Shown: positions 16,288 to 24,932, counted from the first letter of the stretch. The stretch is DNA of 64,000 nucleotides from GCA-002722245 sp038154685 (GCA_038154685.1 JAYPYW010000008.1:9792-73791); one strand, 5' to 3'. The notes: a model not told the origin generated them from the sequence alone. Program-made: numbers and translations.

Positions 16288-17289
16288 TTACTCCCCTGCT
16301 TCAATAGCAGCGAAAATCTTTTCTTCTAACTCAGCAGCTAACTCTTCGTTGTCTTTAATTAATGCCTTAACAGCATCTCTACCCTGACCAAGTTTAGTAT
16401 CTCCATAGCTGAACCAAGAACCTGACTTTTTAATGATTCCTTTATCAACTCCTATATCAATTATTTCTCCAGATTTAGAGAAACCTTCTCCGAACATAAT
16501 ATCGAACTCAGCTTTTCTAAAAGGTGGTGCTAATTTGTTTTTAATAACCTTAACCCTAGTTCTGTTACCAATAACCTCATCACCAGATTTAATTTGACTA
16601 ATTCTTCTAATATCAATTCTGATAGAAGCGTAAAACTTAAGAGCATTACCTCCGGTTGTAGTTTCTGGGTTTCCAAACATCACTCCAATTTTCTCTCTTA
16701 ATTGGTTAATAAAAATTACACAAGCTCCACTCTTTTTGATAGTTGCAGTTAACTTTCTCAGTGCTTGAGACATCAAACGCGCCTGAAGTCCCATTCTTGA
16801 ATCTCCCATATCACCTTCAATCTCCGCTTTTGGAGTTAAGGCAGCTACAGAATCAACTACTAATAAATCAATTGCTCCAGAGCTAATTAAATTATCAGCA
16901 ATCTCTAAAGCTTGTTCTCCATTATCCGGTTGAGAGATCAATAACTCTTCCGTATTTACACCTAAAGATTCAGCGTAAAACCTGTCAAAAGCATGCTCCG
17001 CATCAATAATAGCACAGATACCACCTTTCTTTTGTGCTTCAGCAATGGCATGAATGGCTAAAGTTGTTTTACCTGAAGATTCTGGTCCGTAAACCTCAAC
17101 GATTCTCCCTTTTGGTAAACCTTTTATTCCCAATGCTAAATCCAACGAGATTGATCCAGTAGAAATAACTTCAACATCTTGTGTTGAATCATCTCCTAAT
17201 CTCATTACAGTTCCTTTTCCATAAGCCTTATCCAAACGATCCATTGTCATTTGTAAAGCTTTTAACTTTTCTTGATTTACTTCAGCCAT
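16288..17289 (-). CDS. recA: Recombinase RecA
   Basis: RecA forms filaments on single-stranded DNA, catalyses strand exchange and, in bacteria with an SOS response, stimulates LexA self-cleavage. The 333-residue sequence has Walker A GPESSGKTT (about 68-76), Walker B LLVVDSVAAL, the DNA-binding loop region GDSRMGLQARLMSQALRKLT and FINQLREKIGVMFGNPETTTGG. The C-terminal tail is short and acidic, as usual. It lies eight bases after bcp, so both are probably one transcript. I see no LexA-box-like site in the bcp upstream region, so SOS control is not evident. Confidence 0.97.
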   Translation of the reverse strand: MAEVNQEKLKALQMTMDRLDKAYGKGTVMRLGDDSTQDVEVISTGSISLDLALGIKGLPKGRIVEVYGPESSGKTTLAIHAIAEAQKKGGICAIIDAEHAFDRFYAESLGVNTEELLISQPDNGEQALEIADNLISSGAIDLLVVDSVAALTPKAEIEGDMGDSRMGLQARLMSQALRKLTATIKKSGACVIFINQLREKIGVMFGNPETTTGGNALKFYASIRIDIRRISQIKSGDEVIGNRTRVKVIKNKLAPPFRKAEFDIMFGEGFSKSGEIIDIGVDKGIIKKSGSWFSYGDTKLGQGRDAVKALIKDNEELAAELEEKIFAAIEAGE

Positions 17290-17297
17290 TTTATTTC

Positions 17298-17759
17298 TTA
17301 TTTATATGATTCTAAAATTTGATTTGCGTGATCTTTTGTTTTCACTTTTGTAAAAACTTTTTCTATTGTTCCTTCCTCGTTTATTACAAAAGTGGTTCTA
17401 TGAATCCCATCATATTCTCTTCCCATAAACTTTTTTGGACCCCAAACTTGATAAGCCTTTATAGTTTCCATTTCTGTATCAGCTAATAATGGAAACCCAA
17501 TATCATACTTAGCAATAAAATTTTGGTGTTTCTTTTCTGTATCAGCACTAACTCCTAAAATTTCAAATCCGGCCTCTTTTAAAGCACTTTGATTCTCTGT
17601 TAGGTTACATGCCTGCGCTGTACAACCTGGTGTATTGTCCTTTGGGTAAAAATATAATACCAACTTCTTTCCTTTATAGTCTGAAAGCTTTACTTCACTT
17701 CCATTTTCGATAACCCCTTTGAAATCAGGTGCCTTATCTCCTTCTTTTAAACTTGTCAT
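17298..17759 (-). CDS. bcp: Thioredoxin-dependent thiol peroxidase (Bcp/PrxQ)
   Basis: An atypical two-Cys peroxiredoxin that reduces hydrogen peroxide and organic hydroperoxides using thioredoxin. The 153-residue length is typical. The active site is FYPKDNTPGCTAQACNL, with the peroxidatic Cys46 and resolving Cys51 five residues later, the Bcp/PrxQ arrangement. It heads a unit with recA. A perfect palindrome at 17774-17796, between this gene and the divergent cyclo-ligase, may be an operator. Confidence 0.95.
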   Translation of the reverse strand: MTSLKEGDKAPDFKGVIENGSEVKLSDYKGKKLVLYFYPKDNTPGCTAQACNLTENQSALKEAGFEILGVSADTEKKHQNFIAKYDIGFPLLADTEMETIKAYQVWGPKKFMGREYDGIHRTTFVINEEGTIEKVFTKVKTKDHANQILESYK

Positions 17760-17773
17760 TTTCTCTTTTTTAG

Positions 17774-17796
17774 TTTTGACAATATTTTTGTCAAAA
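17774..17796. promoter_or_regulatory. Palindrome in divergent bcp / cyclo-ligase region
   Basis: TTTTGACA (17774-17781) and TGTCAAAA (17789-17796) are perfect inverted arms with a seven-base spacer. TATTTTTG at 17783-17790 inside it fits the TAnnTTTG promoter element on the plus strand. A regulator bound here could block the rightward promoter and influence bcp-recA. Confidence 0.4.
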
Positions 17797-17883
17797 TCCT
17801 GTTTCTATAATGTAATAAAAGAAGTTTCATTTAAACAAATTTTCTTGCAGTATTTTTATGATGTTTTTATAAAAAAGGTCATT

Positions 17884-18441
17884 TTGGAAAAAGAAGCGAT
17901 TAGAAAAATATACTTCGATAAGCGACGAAACTTGTCTTTGAATGAATTTCAATTATTATCTGCACACCTACTTAAAAATGTGATTCTGTTAATCAAGGAA
18001 ATAAAACCTAAAACCATTCATTGCTTTCTTTCAATTGAATCCAAGTTAGAGTTAGATACCCAACCAATTATCGATTTTTGTTGGAAGAATAATATTAAGG
18101 TTGTTGTTCCTGTAAGTGATTTCAAAACCAACACCATGAAATCAGCCTCTCTTGAATACAATACAATTACTGAAGTAAAAAAATATAATATCCCAGAACC
18201 GGTTAATCCTGTATGGGTCGATGAAAAAGATATCGATTTGGTAATCACTCCTCTTTTGGCGTTTGATTTGAAAGGTTATCGTGTGGGATATGGAAAAGGA
18301 TTTTATGATCGTTTTTTTGAAACGCTAAAACCTGAAGTTCATAAAGTTGGCCTATCAATTTTTGAACCTTTAAAAGAAATTAATGATAAGGGTCCTTATG
18401 ATGTCCCCTTGACTAATTGTATTACTCCTAAAGAAACGTAC
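17884..18441 (+). CDS. 5-formyltetrahydrofolate cyclo-ligase (3' end in assembly gap)
   Basis: Converts 5-formyl-THF to 5,10-methenyl-THF with ATP, returning folate to the one-carbon pool. Seen: KEAIRKIYFDKRRNLSL at the start (the family's basic KxxxRK region), and VITPLLAFDLKGYRVGYGKGFYDRFF, the hallmark ATP- and folate-binding motif. No in-frame ATG exists near the expected start; TTG at 17884 fits the family N-terminus. The longer frame from 17719 overlaps bcp and is unlikely. The sequence reaches KETY at the gap, so only a few C-terminal residues are missing. Confidence 0.88.
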
Positions 18442-18451
18442 NNNNNNNNNN
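18442..18451. other. Assembly gap (10 Ns)
   Basis: Ten Ns mark a scaffold join of unknown true length. The end of the cyclo-ligase gene and the start of the GH9 gene are lost here. Any frame read through the Ns is meaningless. Confidence 0.99.
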
Positions 18452-18452
18452 A

Positions 18453-20132
18453 CTTACACTTGCCTCATTTCTAATTTTTTGCACCACACTGGTAACTGCT
18501 CAAGAACATTATGTTCGTTACAACCAAGCTGGTTATAAAAAAGGAAATCCAAAAAGTTTAATCATTAATGCGGAGGAAAACCTTTCTGGATCGGAATGGA
18601 CCATTACCCAAAATGATTCTGTTGTTTTAAAAGGTAACATCAAAAAATCGCTAACAGGAAAGGGAGATCATACAAATTTACCCTTCAATTACAAGGTTGA
18701 TTTTTCTTCCCTTGATACTGAAGCTTCTTATAAGTTCAATTTTAAAGATGCTGATTATTCATTTTTAATTTCAAATGATCCATATAGCACCTATATAAAA
18801 GATGTAATAAGGTATTTACGCCAACAAAGGAGTGGTTCGAACGAAGGACTAGATAAAGAACCTGGACATTTCGGAGATAGCGCTGCTTTAATTTATTCTC
18901 AAGTTGGAGAAAAAATGGAATGGGAACCGCATAAAGATAGATTAAAAGCAAACGCAATTGGTGGTTGGTACGATGCCGGAGATTATTTAAAATTCACTTT
19001 AACCACTGCTTACACTACTTATAATTTATTAAGGGCTTATGAAGAGAATCCTTCTTTATTTGATTATAAGTTATACTCAAAGTCGGAGTTAAACGATGTT
19101 TTAGATGAAGCTAAATTTGGTTTAGATTATCTAACTAGATGCTTAGTTAACGACTCTACTTTCATTTTCCAAATCGGAGACAGCAGAGATCATAATCTAG
19201 GTAACAGGTTACCAGCAGATGACACCAACGAACATAGATATGCTTATTGCTCAATGTCACGAACTCACATGGCATTTAATTCTGCAGCTTTAGCAGTTGG
19301 AGCTAGAATATTTAAAGACATCGACTCTACTTTGGCAAATGAATATTTAGTAATGGCCGAAAAATTATTTCAATTATCGGAACTGCATAAAGGTGTTTAC
19401 TGGTATCAAAAAGCACACGAAATATTCTATTCAGATAAATCTCCATACGACAATCTCCTTTTAGCTTCCGCTGAACTAGCAAGAACAACAGAAAACAAAT
19501 ATTACGAAGGAAAGGTAAAGTATTACTCCTCAATGGCCGGAAGAGGCTACTGGGCATCTTGGTCGGAATTTAACATGATTGCTCACGCGCGAGCAGGTAA
19601 ATATTACAGCAGAAGTACTAATTATTTAATTTCGGATTTAGAGGGTTTTGAAACCATAGCAATTGCCCCAGAAAACATCTGGAAAATGCCTCATGAATAT
19701 ACATGGGGTTCACTCTACTCATTCTTTAATGTAGCCTATGCTAGTTTATTACACGACAGCTTAACAAAAACTAATCAATTTGGATATTTAGCTCAGGAAG
19801 TTGTTGATTATACTTTTGGTAAGAATAACTGGGGAGTATCCTTCCTAGCGTCAGAGAAACTACCCAATTCGGTGCAAAACATCTATTCACAAGCGTATAT
19901 TTTGCAACCGCGTTTATTTCCTACTGGAGGAATAGCAGAGGGTCCTGGAGACAATGAAAGTCACTTAGAAATGGTAAAGTGGTTTCAATTATCAAGAGAG
20001 GCTATAAAAGCTGAAAATTTCAATACTAACAAAGTTGTTTTTTATGATGATGCTACAGATTTCCAAACCATGGAAACTACCATAGCGGGATTATCAGACG
20101 GAATCTTTTTACTGAGTTTGATTTCTAAATAA
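18453..20132 (+). CDS. Glycoside hydrolase family 9 protein (5' end missing)
   Basis: The frame is open from the gap. LTLASFLIFCTTLVTAQ at 18453-18503 is the tail of a signal peptide, and the mature protein begins EHYVRYNQAGY, typical of the Ig-like N-terminal domain of GH9 (about 100 residues). The catalytic (alpha/alpha)6 domain follows with GGWYDAGDYLK, the conserved DAGD holding the catalytic base. Near the C-terminus METTIAGLSDGIFLLSLI fits the motif with the acid Glu. The usual His-His-Arg substrate motif is replaced by SVQNIYSQAY after FGKNNWGVSF. It is probably a secreted beta-glucan-active enzyme; cellulase activity is not certain. The ATG at 18915 is internal. Confidence 0.85.
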   Translation, partial: LTLASFLIFCTTLVTAQEHYVRYNQAGYKKGNPKSLIINAEENLSGSEWTITQNDSVVLKGNIKKSLTGKGDHTNLPFNYKVDFSSLDTEASYKFNFKDADYSFLISNDPYSTYIKDVIRYLRQQRSGSNEGLDKEPGHFGDSAALIYSQVGEKMEWEPHKDRLKANAIGGWYDAGDYLKFTLTTAYTTYNLLRAYEENPSLFDYKLYSKSELNDVLDEAKFGLDYLTRCLVNDSTFIFQIGDSRDHNLGNRLPADDTNEHRYAYCSMSRTHMAFNSAALAVGARIFKDIDSTLANEYLVMAEKLFQLSELHKGVYWYQKAHEIFYSDKSPYDNLLLASAELARTTENKYYEGKVKYYSSMAGRGYWASWSEFNMIAHARAGKYYSRSTNYLISDLEGFETIAIAPENIWKMPHEYTWGSLYSFFNVAYASLLHDSLTKTNQFGYLAQEVVDYTFGKNNWGVSFLASEKLPNSVQNIYSQAYILQPRLFPTGGIAEGPGDNESHLEMVKWFQLSREAIKAENFNTNKVVFYDDATDFQTMETTIAGLSDGIFLLSLISK

Positions 20133-22243
20133 TTAGAATTTTCTAGCCACCGTAATCAGAAAATTCCTTCCTTCAATAGGAATCATTGAATTCACGCCTA
20201 GCAGAGAAGGCTGTTTCCACTTTGTATCAAGAATGTTTCTGATTTGGAATTCTAAACTTAAACCTTGCGCTAAAGGGATTAAAAAGTTTGCGTCTAATAA
20301 ATTGTATCCTTTCAAAATATTCGGCTCGATTTTTTCTAATTGTGGCGAACTATACTCGATTTCATCTACTACAAAACCGGCTACATTTCTAAATACCACA
20401 GAAGTGGATAAATTAAAATTACCCGGTAAAACATAAGTTAATGCTGCGTTCGTTTTTTGAGTAGGAACATCAACAAAATCAACTGTATCACTTAAATAAG
20501 CCTTTGCATATGCATGGTTAAACATTATCCTGAAGTTTTGATTAAACGCATACTGAGCATCAAATTCAAATCCCTTTGAGTTAATTATTCCATTTGCATT
20601 AATAAAATAGTTTGCAGAAATATTATCTCCATTAGCCGCATTATAATTGTACTGAGCTCCATCTAAAGCACTTTCTGTACTATTCAAAAATCCAGCTAAA
20701 GATACACTTACCCCACCTCTGTTATAACTCACTGCCCCTTCTGTAGTTCTTGAAACCTCCGCAAAAACCTCAGGAATATCATCAGGATTACCATTTCCTC
20801 CATTATCTTCAATATCAGAAATTGTTTCCGCGTTTAAACCAATTTCTTTTACTCCTGGAGCTCGTAGTGCTTGTCCGTAAAGCGCTTTTAAGCTTAAATG
20901 ATCTGTTAATTTTTGAACAAAACCAACCCTTGGCGAAAACTGTCTGTAAGTACCTACACTCGAAAACCCTTGATCCACCCTTGCGCCAGCTGTTAAAATT
21001 AAACCACTTAATACATCAAACTCATTTCTATATTGGGAATACGCTGAGGCAATATTTACTCTAACTGTTCCATCATGATTGTTAAACATGTATTGAAAAC
21101 TAGTTGATCTAACAGTATCAGGAATTATAATCTCCCATCCATAAGACTCAGGAGAACTTTCTTCTTTTCGCGTATCTAGATTTATCCCAAATATAAAATT
21201 GGACTTTTCTGTAAAATCATACTTTAATTCACCAAGAGATTCAAAGTTCCCTACCAAATAATTAAACCCGGTAAATGGAACAGAATTAACTTGCAATGTA
21301 TTCCAAGAATTACCATAAGTATTTTGTTCTCGTGAACCGTTGTATTTAACGTAAGATTTTAAGCTCCATTCGCTTTTCAATTTTCGATCATACTTAATAT
21401 ATGGTATTAGTTGCTCCCAGGTTGTTTGATTTACAGGCGAAGGAGTTGCTCCCCAAAATTCTCCGCCATGGGAGTTTCTTGACATATAAATCACTCCTAA
21501 TTTTAATCCTTTTAACACATTCTCTGTAAAACCGTAAGAACTATTAAAAAAGAAAGAGTTGTCATTATTAAAATGGAAAGACGAATTATTCAGGCCCAAT
21601 GAATCTCCTGTAAACCCTTTGCTAAAATACCCAAAAGATAATCCTGCATCCCCTTTTTCCTTGCTGCTCAAAAAATTCACAAGGAACCTTCTCGAATCTC
21701 CAATTGGAATATAGGAAAACTTTGATTCCACACTTGTACCGTAAGTATCCAAACTTTTAGACGTTACATTCATCACCCCATAAAAAGCCGAATTCCCATA
21801 AAGAGCAGATCCAGGTCCCTTTAGAAACTCTACCTTATCTGCAAAAAAAAAGGGATTTGATACTCTAAAGGCGCAGAATTTGCCCTCGCGTGATTTACAG
21901 GAATTCCATCAACTAAAAGGAGGTGTTTTGAAACATTCCATGATCCTGCTTTCTTCCCTCTTGTTTCTAGGTTTGTTTCCCCAAAGGCTGAGAATGAACT
22001 ATAGCCAGAAGTGATATTTGATAAATCCTTAATTGTATAATAGCCATATCGCTCAACATCATTAGCATCATAGGCTGTAATAACACCAGGGGCATCACTA
22101 ATCTTTTCGGATGTTTTGGAAGCAACTGTAATATTCAAGTTGACCAAGTCTTGCAGGGACAACGCTTCAATATTAGAAGTGTCGGCCTGACCTAATAAAA
22201 CAGTGGCGCATAAAAGATTAAATATGACTATTATCCCCTTCAT
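20133..22243 (-). pseudogene. TonB-dependent receptor, frameshifted in a T9 run
   Basis: An outer-membrane TonB-dependent transporter in two frames. The 5' part (22243-21830) has a signal peptide and the plug start, including VASKTSEKISDAPGVITAYD and LLLVDGIPVNHARANSAP, and ends at IPFFLQIR. The 3' part continues the plug with FLKGPGSALYGNSAFYGVMNVTS and the barrel to a C-terminal Phe (VARKF). Adding one T (or removing two) in the run at 21851-21843 joins them into about 703 residues. Substrate unknown; the divergent GH9 neighbour hints at oligosaccharide but this is weak. It could be a pseudogene, a phase-variable gene or an assembly error. Confidence 0.85.
21843..21851 (-). other. Nine-base homopolymer at the receptor frameshift
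   Basis: Nine A residues on the plus strand (T on the coding strand) mark the exact point where the plug reading frame changes. Ten (or seven) T would restore it. Confidence 0.9.
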
Positions 22244-22259
22244 AATATAGAAGTGGAGG

Positions 22260-22284
22260 TTTTTACGTTAATTTATCGTAAAAA
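22260..22284. promoter_or_regulatory. Palindrome upstream of the TonB receptor gene
   Basis: TTTTTACG (22260-22267) and CGTAAAAA (22277-22284) are perfect inverted arms with a nine-base spacer, 17 bases before the receptor start. Position and symmetry suggest a repressor site or a leader hairpin. Confidence 0.4.
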
Positions 22285-22328
22285 GTTCCGTCATTCATCG
22301 AGAGAAACGGATATGTCGCAGATATCAT

Positions 22329-22336
22329 TAACTTTG
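22329..22336 (+). promoter_or_regulatory. TAnnTTTG element four bases before the ATG
   Basis: TAACTTTG ends four bases before the ATG at 22341. In Bacteroidota this would place the transcript start at or next to the start codon. No TTG is seen at the -33 position. Confidence 0.35.
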
Positions 22337-22340
22337 CAAT

Positions 22341-22763
22341 ATGACAAAAGGTAGACGTTTTTTCATTTTCTTTTCAAGCGCGGGAATCATGACCCTCTTT
22401 CTAATTTTTACTTTATCAGTAAGGGAGGATAAACCGTTGGATAAATACATGGAATGGCTCCCTAACAACAGGGTCTTATCTATGATCTTGGAAAGAACTG
22501 ACGCTCAGAATAAAGTTTACCCAAAACATGTTGAGTTTTTAGATAGTACCGTTAATGCAATCGATGAATTCGGAATTACTCAATTAGAAGTCCTTCACGC
22601 CCTAAAGGATGGTAATGTAGAATTTTCGCATGATAGAACTAAACCAAGACAAAGCCCAAAAGAATATTACGTACTCGTAGAAATAAACGATATTGAGTAC
22701 TTCGTTATGGCTAGGGTTTTTGTTGGTAGATCGGAAATATTTGAAATTGGAAAAGCTGACTAA
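22341..22763 (+). CDS. Hypothetical protein, one N-terminal membrane helix
   Basis: 140 residues. Residues about 6-26 are a membrane anchor or uncleaved signal (FFIFFSSAGIMTLFLIFTLS). The rest is soluble. EFSHDRTKPRQSPKEYYVLVEI followed by an aromatic strand resembles the DUF4258-like pattern in small Bacteroidota proteins, but I am not sure. It overlaps the end of the converging DinB-like gene by four bases. Confidence 0.65.
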   Translation: MTKGRRFFIFFSSAGIMTLFLIFTLSVREDKPLDKYMEWLPNNRVLSMILERTDAQNKVYPKHVEFLDSTVNAIDEFGITQLEVLHALKDGNVEFSHDRTKPRQSPKEYYVLVEINDIEYFVMARVFVGRSEIFEIGKAD

Positions 22764-23203
22764 AAGTCTTCAATTAACTCCAATTTTTTAAAATTGATAT
22801 AGCTATTTACCGGCGGTTGAACATTAAACTTCTTAAATAGCATTTCTACTTTAGCTCTGTACTGATTAGAATACAAGATGATTTCATACAAAATTGCTTG
22901 TAACTTTCTTTCCACCATTTTCTCATCAACCTCAATAGTAAAAACCTCATTTAAATCAACGCTTAATAGCTCCTCCGTTTTAGTATGAACAAGGTTATTT
23001 GCCTTAAAAAGGTCCTCCATAGCAATTGGCTGCCAAAGGTTTTTATTGTATTTCTCTCCTTTTACTTTCGCTACCCACATGTAATGAGTATTTAAAATAT
23101 GAGAAATTTCCTCAATCACTCTTTTGTGAGCAAATCCTGCCTCAAGCATTGTGTGAATAACCGATTCGTTTGACCTTTTGTTGAACTCGAATAAATCCTT
23201 CAT
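22760..23203 (-). CDS. DinB-like four-helix protein lacking the metal triad
   Basis: 147 residues predicted as a DinB/YfiT-like four-helix bundle: RSNESVIHTMLEAG, then ISHILNTHYMWVAKVKG, the usual position of the first metal His, then a helix ILYEIILYSNQYRAKVEML. In canonical members this helix carries two or more His (HxxxH type). Here they are Tyr, Glu and Gln, so metal binding is probably lost. Such proteins often act as thiol transferases; this one may be structural or catalytically dead. Its 3' end overlaps the hypothetical gene at 22341. Confidence 0.7.
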   Translation of the reverse strand: MKDLFEFNKRSNESVIHTMLEAGFAHKRVIEEISHILNTHYMWVAKVKGEKYNKNLWQPIAMEDLFKANNLVHTKTEELLSVDLNEVFTIEVDEKMVERKLQAILYEIILYSNQYRAKVEMLFKKFNVQPPVNSYINFKKLELIEDF

Positions 23204-23379
23204 AATAAACTTACTTGCTAAGTGATTCTAATTTAATTGATTTATTTAACCAAATCAACTTATTAAACCCTGAAATTTAGAACATTACATAAATTTAATA
23301 TTAGAATAAAAGAAGTTTACAATTCTATGACCCCAAAATATGGCAATATTGGCTAGTTTTACAGTCTAAATTCATAACC

Positions 23380-24402
23380 ATGAACTATCAAAATGATTTA
23401 ATTATTCGTGCTGCAAAAGGAGAAGCTGTTGAAAGAACTCCAGTTTGGTTAATGCGTCAAGCAGGAAGAATATTAAAAGAATATCGTGAAGTTCGTGCTA
23501 AATTATCTGGATTTAAAGAGCTAGTAGAAACACCTGAATTGGCTGCAGAGGTTACTATTCAGCCAGTTGATTTATTAGATGTTGATGCTGCAATTATTTT
23601 CTCCGACATTCTTGTTGTACCTGAGGCTATGGGTTTAACTTATGAAATGGTTGAGAAGAAGGGACCTCATTTCCCAAAGACGATTGAAACTGAATCTGAT
23701 TTAAATAATCTGATTATTCCTGATGCATACGAAGGTTTGGGATATACATTAGATGCTATTAAAATCACAAAAAAAGAATTAGCTGGTAGAGTGCCTATTA
23801 TTGGTTTCGCTGGTGCGCCATGGACTATCTTTTCATACATGATTGAAGGCGGTGGAAGTAAAACTTTCTCAAAGGCTAAGAAAATGCTTTACACTGATCC
23901 AACATTATCTCACAAACTATTAGAGATGATTACGGAAACAACTATCAAGTATTTAAAAGCTCAAGTTGAATGCGGAGTTGAAATCGTTCAAGTATTCGAT
24001 AGCTGGGCAGGTATTTTATCTGAAGAACAGTATAAAGAATTTGCACTTCCTTACGTTGCTAAAATTTGTGATGCAATCGAAGAAGTTCCTGTAACTGTAT
24101 TTGCTAAGGGTGCTTATTTTGTAAGAAAAGAAATTGGTCAGCTTAACTGTAGAACTGTTGGTTTAGATTGGAACATGGATCCAGTTCTTTCAAGAGAATT
24201 AATCGGGCCTGATAAAACGCTTCAAGGGAACTTAGATCCATGTGTATTATATTCTGATTTTAAAACAATCGAAAGAAAGACCAAGGAAATGCTTGATAAG
24301 TACAAAGGGGGATCACATATTGCCAACCTTGGTCATGGGGTATATCCAGACATCAAACCAGATGCGGTAAGATGTTTCATTAATGCTGTTAAAGCTTACT
24401 AA
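23380..24402 (+). CDS. hemE: Uroporphyrinogen decarboxylase HemE
   Basis: Decarboxylates the four acetate side chains of uroporphyrinogen III to coproporphyrinogen III in heme synthesis. The 340-residue length is normal. Signature motifs: PVWLMRQAGR (residues 21-30, substrate-binding Arg), IIFSDILV with the catalytic Asp, GFAGAPWTIFSYMIEGGGSK, and the C-terminal NLGHGVYPDIKPD. No other heme gene is adjacent. The 176-base upstream gap has no clear promoter element. Confidence 0.96.
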   Translation: MNYQNDLIIRAAKGEAVERTPVWLMRQAGRILKEYREVRAKLSGFKELVETPELAAEVTIQPVDLLDVDAAIIFSDILVVPEAMGLTYEMVEKKGPHFPKTIETESDLNNLIIPDAYEGLGYTLDAIKITKKELAGRVPIIGFAGAPWTIFSYMIEGGGSKTFSKAKKMLYTDPTLSHKLLEMITETTIKYLKAQVECGVEIVQVFDSWAGILSEEQYKEFALPYVAKICDAIEEVPVTVFAKGAYFVRKEIGQLNCRTVGLDWNMDPVLSRELIGPDKTLQGNLDPCVLYSDFKTIERKTKEMLDKYKGGSHIANLGHGVYPDIKPDAVRCFINAVKAY

Positions 24403-24670
24403 ACGTTTTCCAACTTAATTGTTTTAAAGTAGATTTTATTACACTTAAGTAAACGCAATTAAAGGACCACAAGAAATATAGTCCGAAAAAGCTCATATTT
24501 AATTGTTCTAACGAAAAGTCTTTTTCAACAAAAGGTGCTAAGCAAAATTTAGCCGGAAATAGAATTACTTCCATTAAACTGTTGTCTGATGGGAATTGAG
24601 ATATGGCAATCCAAGAGAAAACAAGGTAAAAAATAGTAAGGACTGCTGCTTCAAAATATTGCTTTTTCAT
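24389..24670 (-). CDS. Small hypothetical membrane protein
   Basis: 93 residues with two likely membrane segments (about 8-25 and 60-80) and a basic C-terminus. It overlaps the 3' end of hemE by 14 bases on the opposite strand. No family recognised. It starts with the typical MKK and is AT-rich like its neighbours, but no other evidence supports expression. Confidence 0.45.
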   Translation of the reverse strand: MKKQYFEAAVLTIFYLVFSWIAISQFPSDNSLMEVILFPAKFCLAPFVEKDFSLEQLNMSFFGLYFLWSFNCVYLSVIKSTLKQLSWKTFSKL

Positions 24671-24726
24671 TTGTGATAATTTTCAATCATCAAAACAATT
24701 AGTGTGCCACAAGTTTTTATTAGTTG

Positions 24727-24734
24727 TATATTTG
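24727..24734 (+). promoter_or_regulatory. Candidate promoter of the structured leader
   Basis: TATATTTG matches TAnnTTTG. No good TTG is found 17-23 bases upstream. Transcription from here would produce the structured RNA at about 24739-24856 ahead of the UMF1-type transporter. Confidence 0.4.
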
Positions 24735-24738
24735 CGCT

Positions 24739-24856
24739 CCCAATTTTGGGATACTTTGTCCTTACCTTTCTTTAAAGGTTAAACATTTCAGCTATTAAGG
24801 GTAAAGAATTATAAAGTCCTGCATTTGATGTAGGACTTTCTTTTGGTAGAAAGTCC
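24739..24856 (+). ncRNA. Structured leader or small RNA with alternative helices
   Basis: The segment can form several helices. 24764-24769 ACCTTT pairs with 24774-24779. In exclusion of that, 24761-24768 pairs with 24797-24806 (CTTACCTT with AAGGGTAAAG, one bulge). A stem A-B joins 24813-24823 and 24829-24839 (11 pairs, one wobble), followed by CTTTT, and is terminator-like. Arm B (24833-24840, GGACTTTC) can instead pair with 24849-24856 (GAAAGTCC). It lies 77 bases before the transporter gene. It may be a riboswitch or attenuator, or an independent small RNA such as a 6S-type. I do not recognise a known class. Confidence 0.4.
24813..24844 (+). terminator. Terminator-like hairpin in the leader
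   Basis: AAAGTCCTGCA pairs with TGTAGGACTTT around a five-base loop and is followed by CTTTT. The T run is short, so it may be a conditional terminator or only an RNA 3' end. Confidence 0.45.
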
Positions 24857-24932
24857 GTTGTTAAAAAAAGTGTGTGTTTGATTTTTTGAGTTTAGTCGGA
24901 ATTTCGTCGTATTAATTTTTACATTTACGATT

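Noticed and set aside
17719..18474. Open frame reading from inside bcp through the N gap, 251 codons
   Set aside because: The first 55 codons overlap bcp and its upstream region, and the last ten read through Ns. The real gene is the cyclo-ligase from about 17884 to the gap.
18915..20132. GH9 starting at ATG 18915
   Set aside because: The frame continues upstream through an Ig-like domain and a signal peptide to the gap, so this ATG is internal.
24739..24856. tRNA or SRP RNA in the hemE-transporter gap
   Set aside because: No cloverleaf, no T-loop sequence and no GGAAG-type SRP tetraloop; only stems without a known class were seen.
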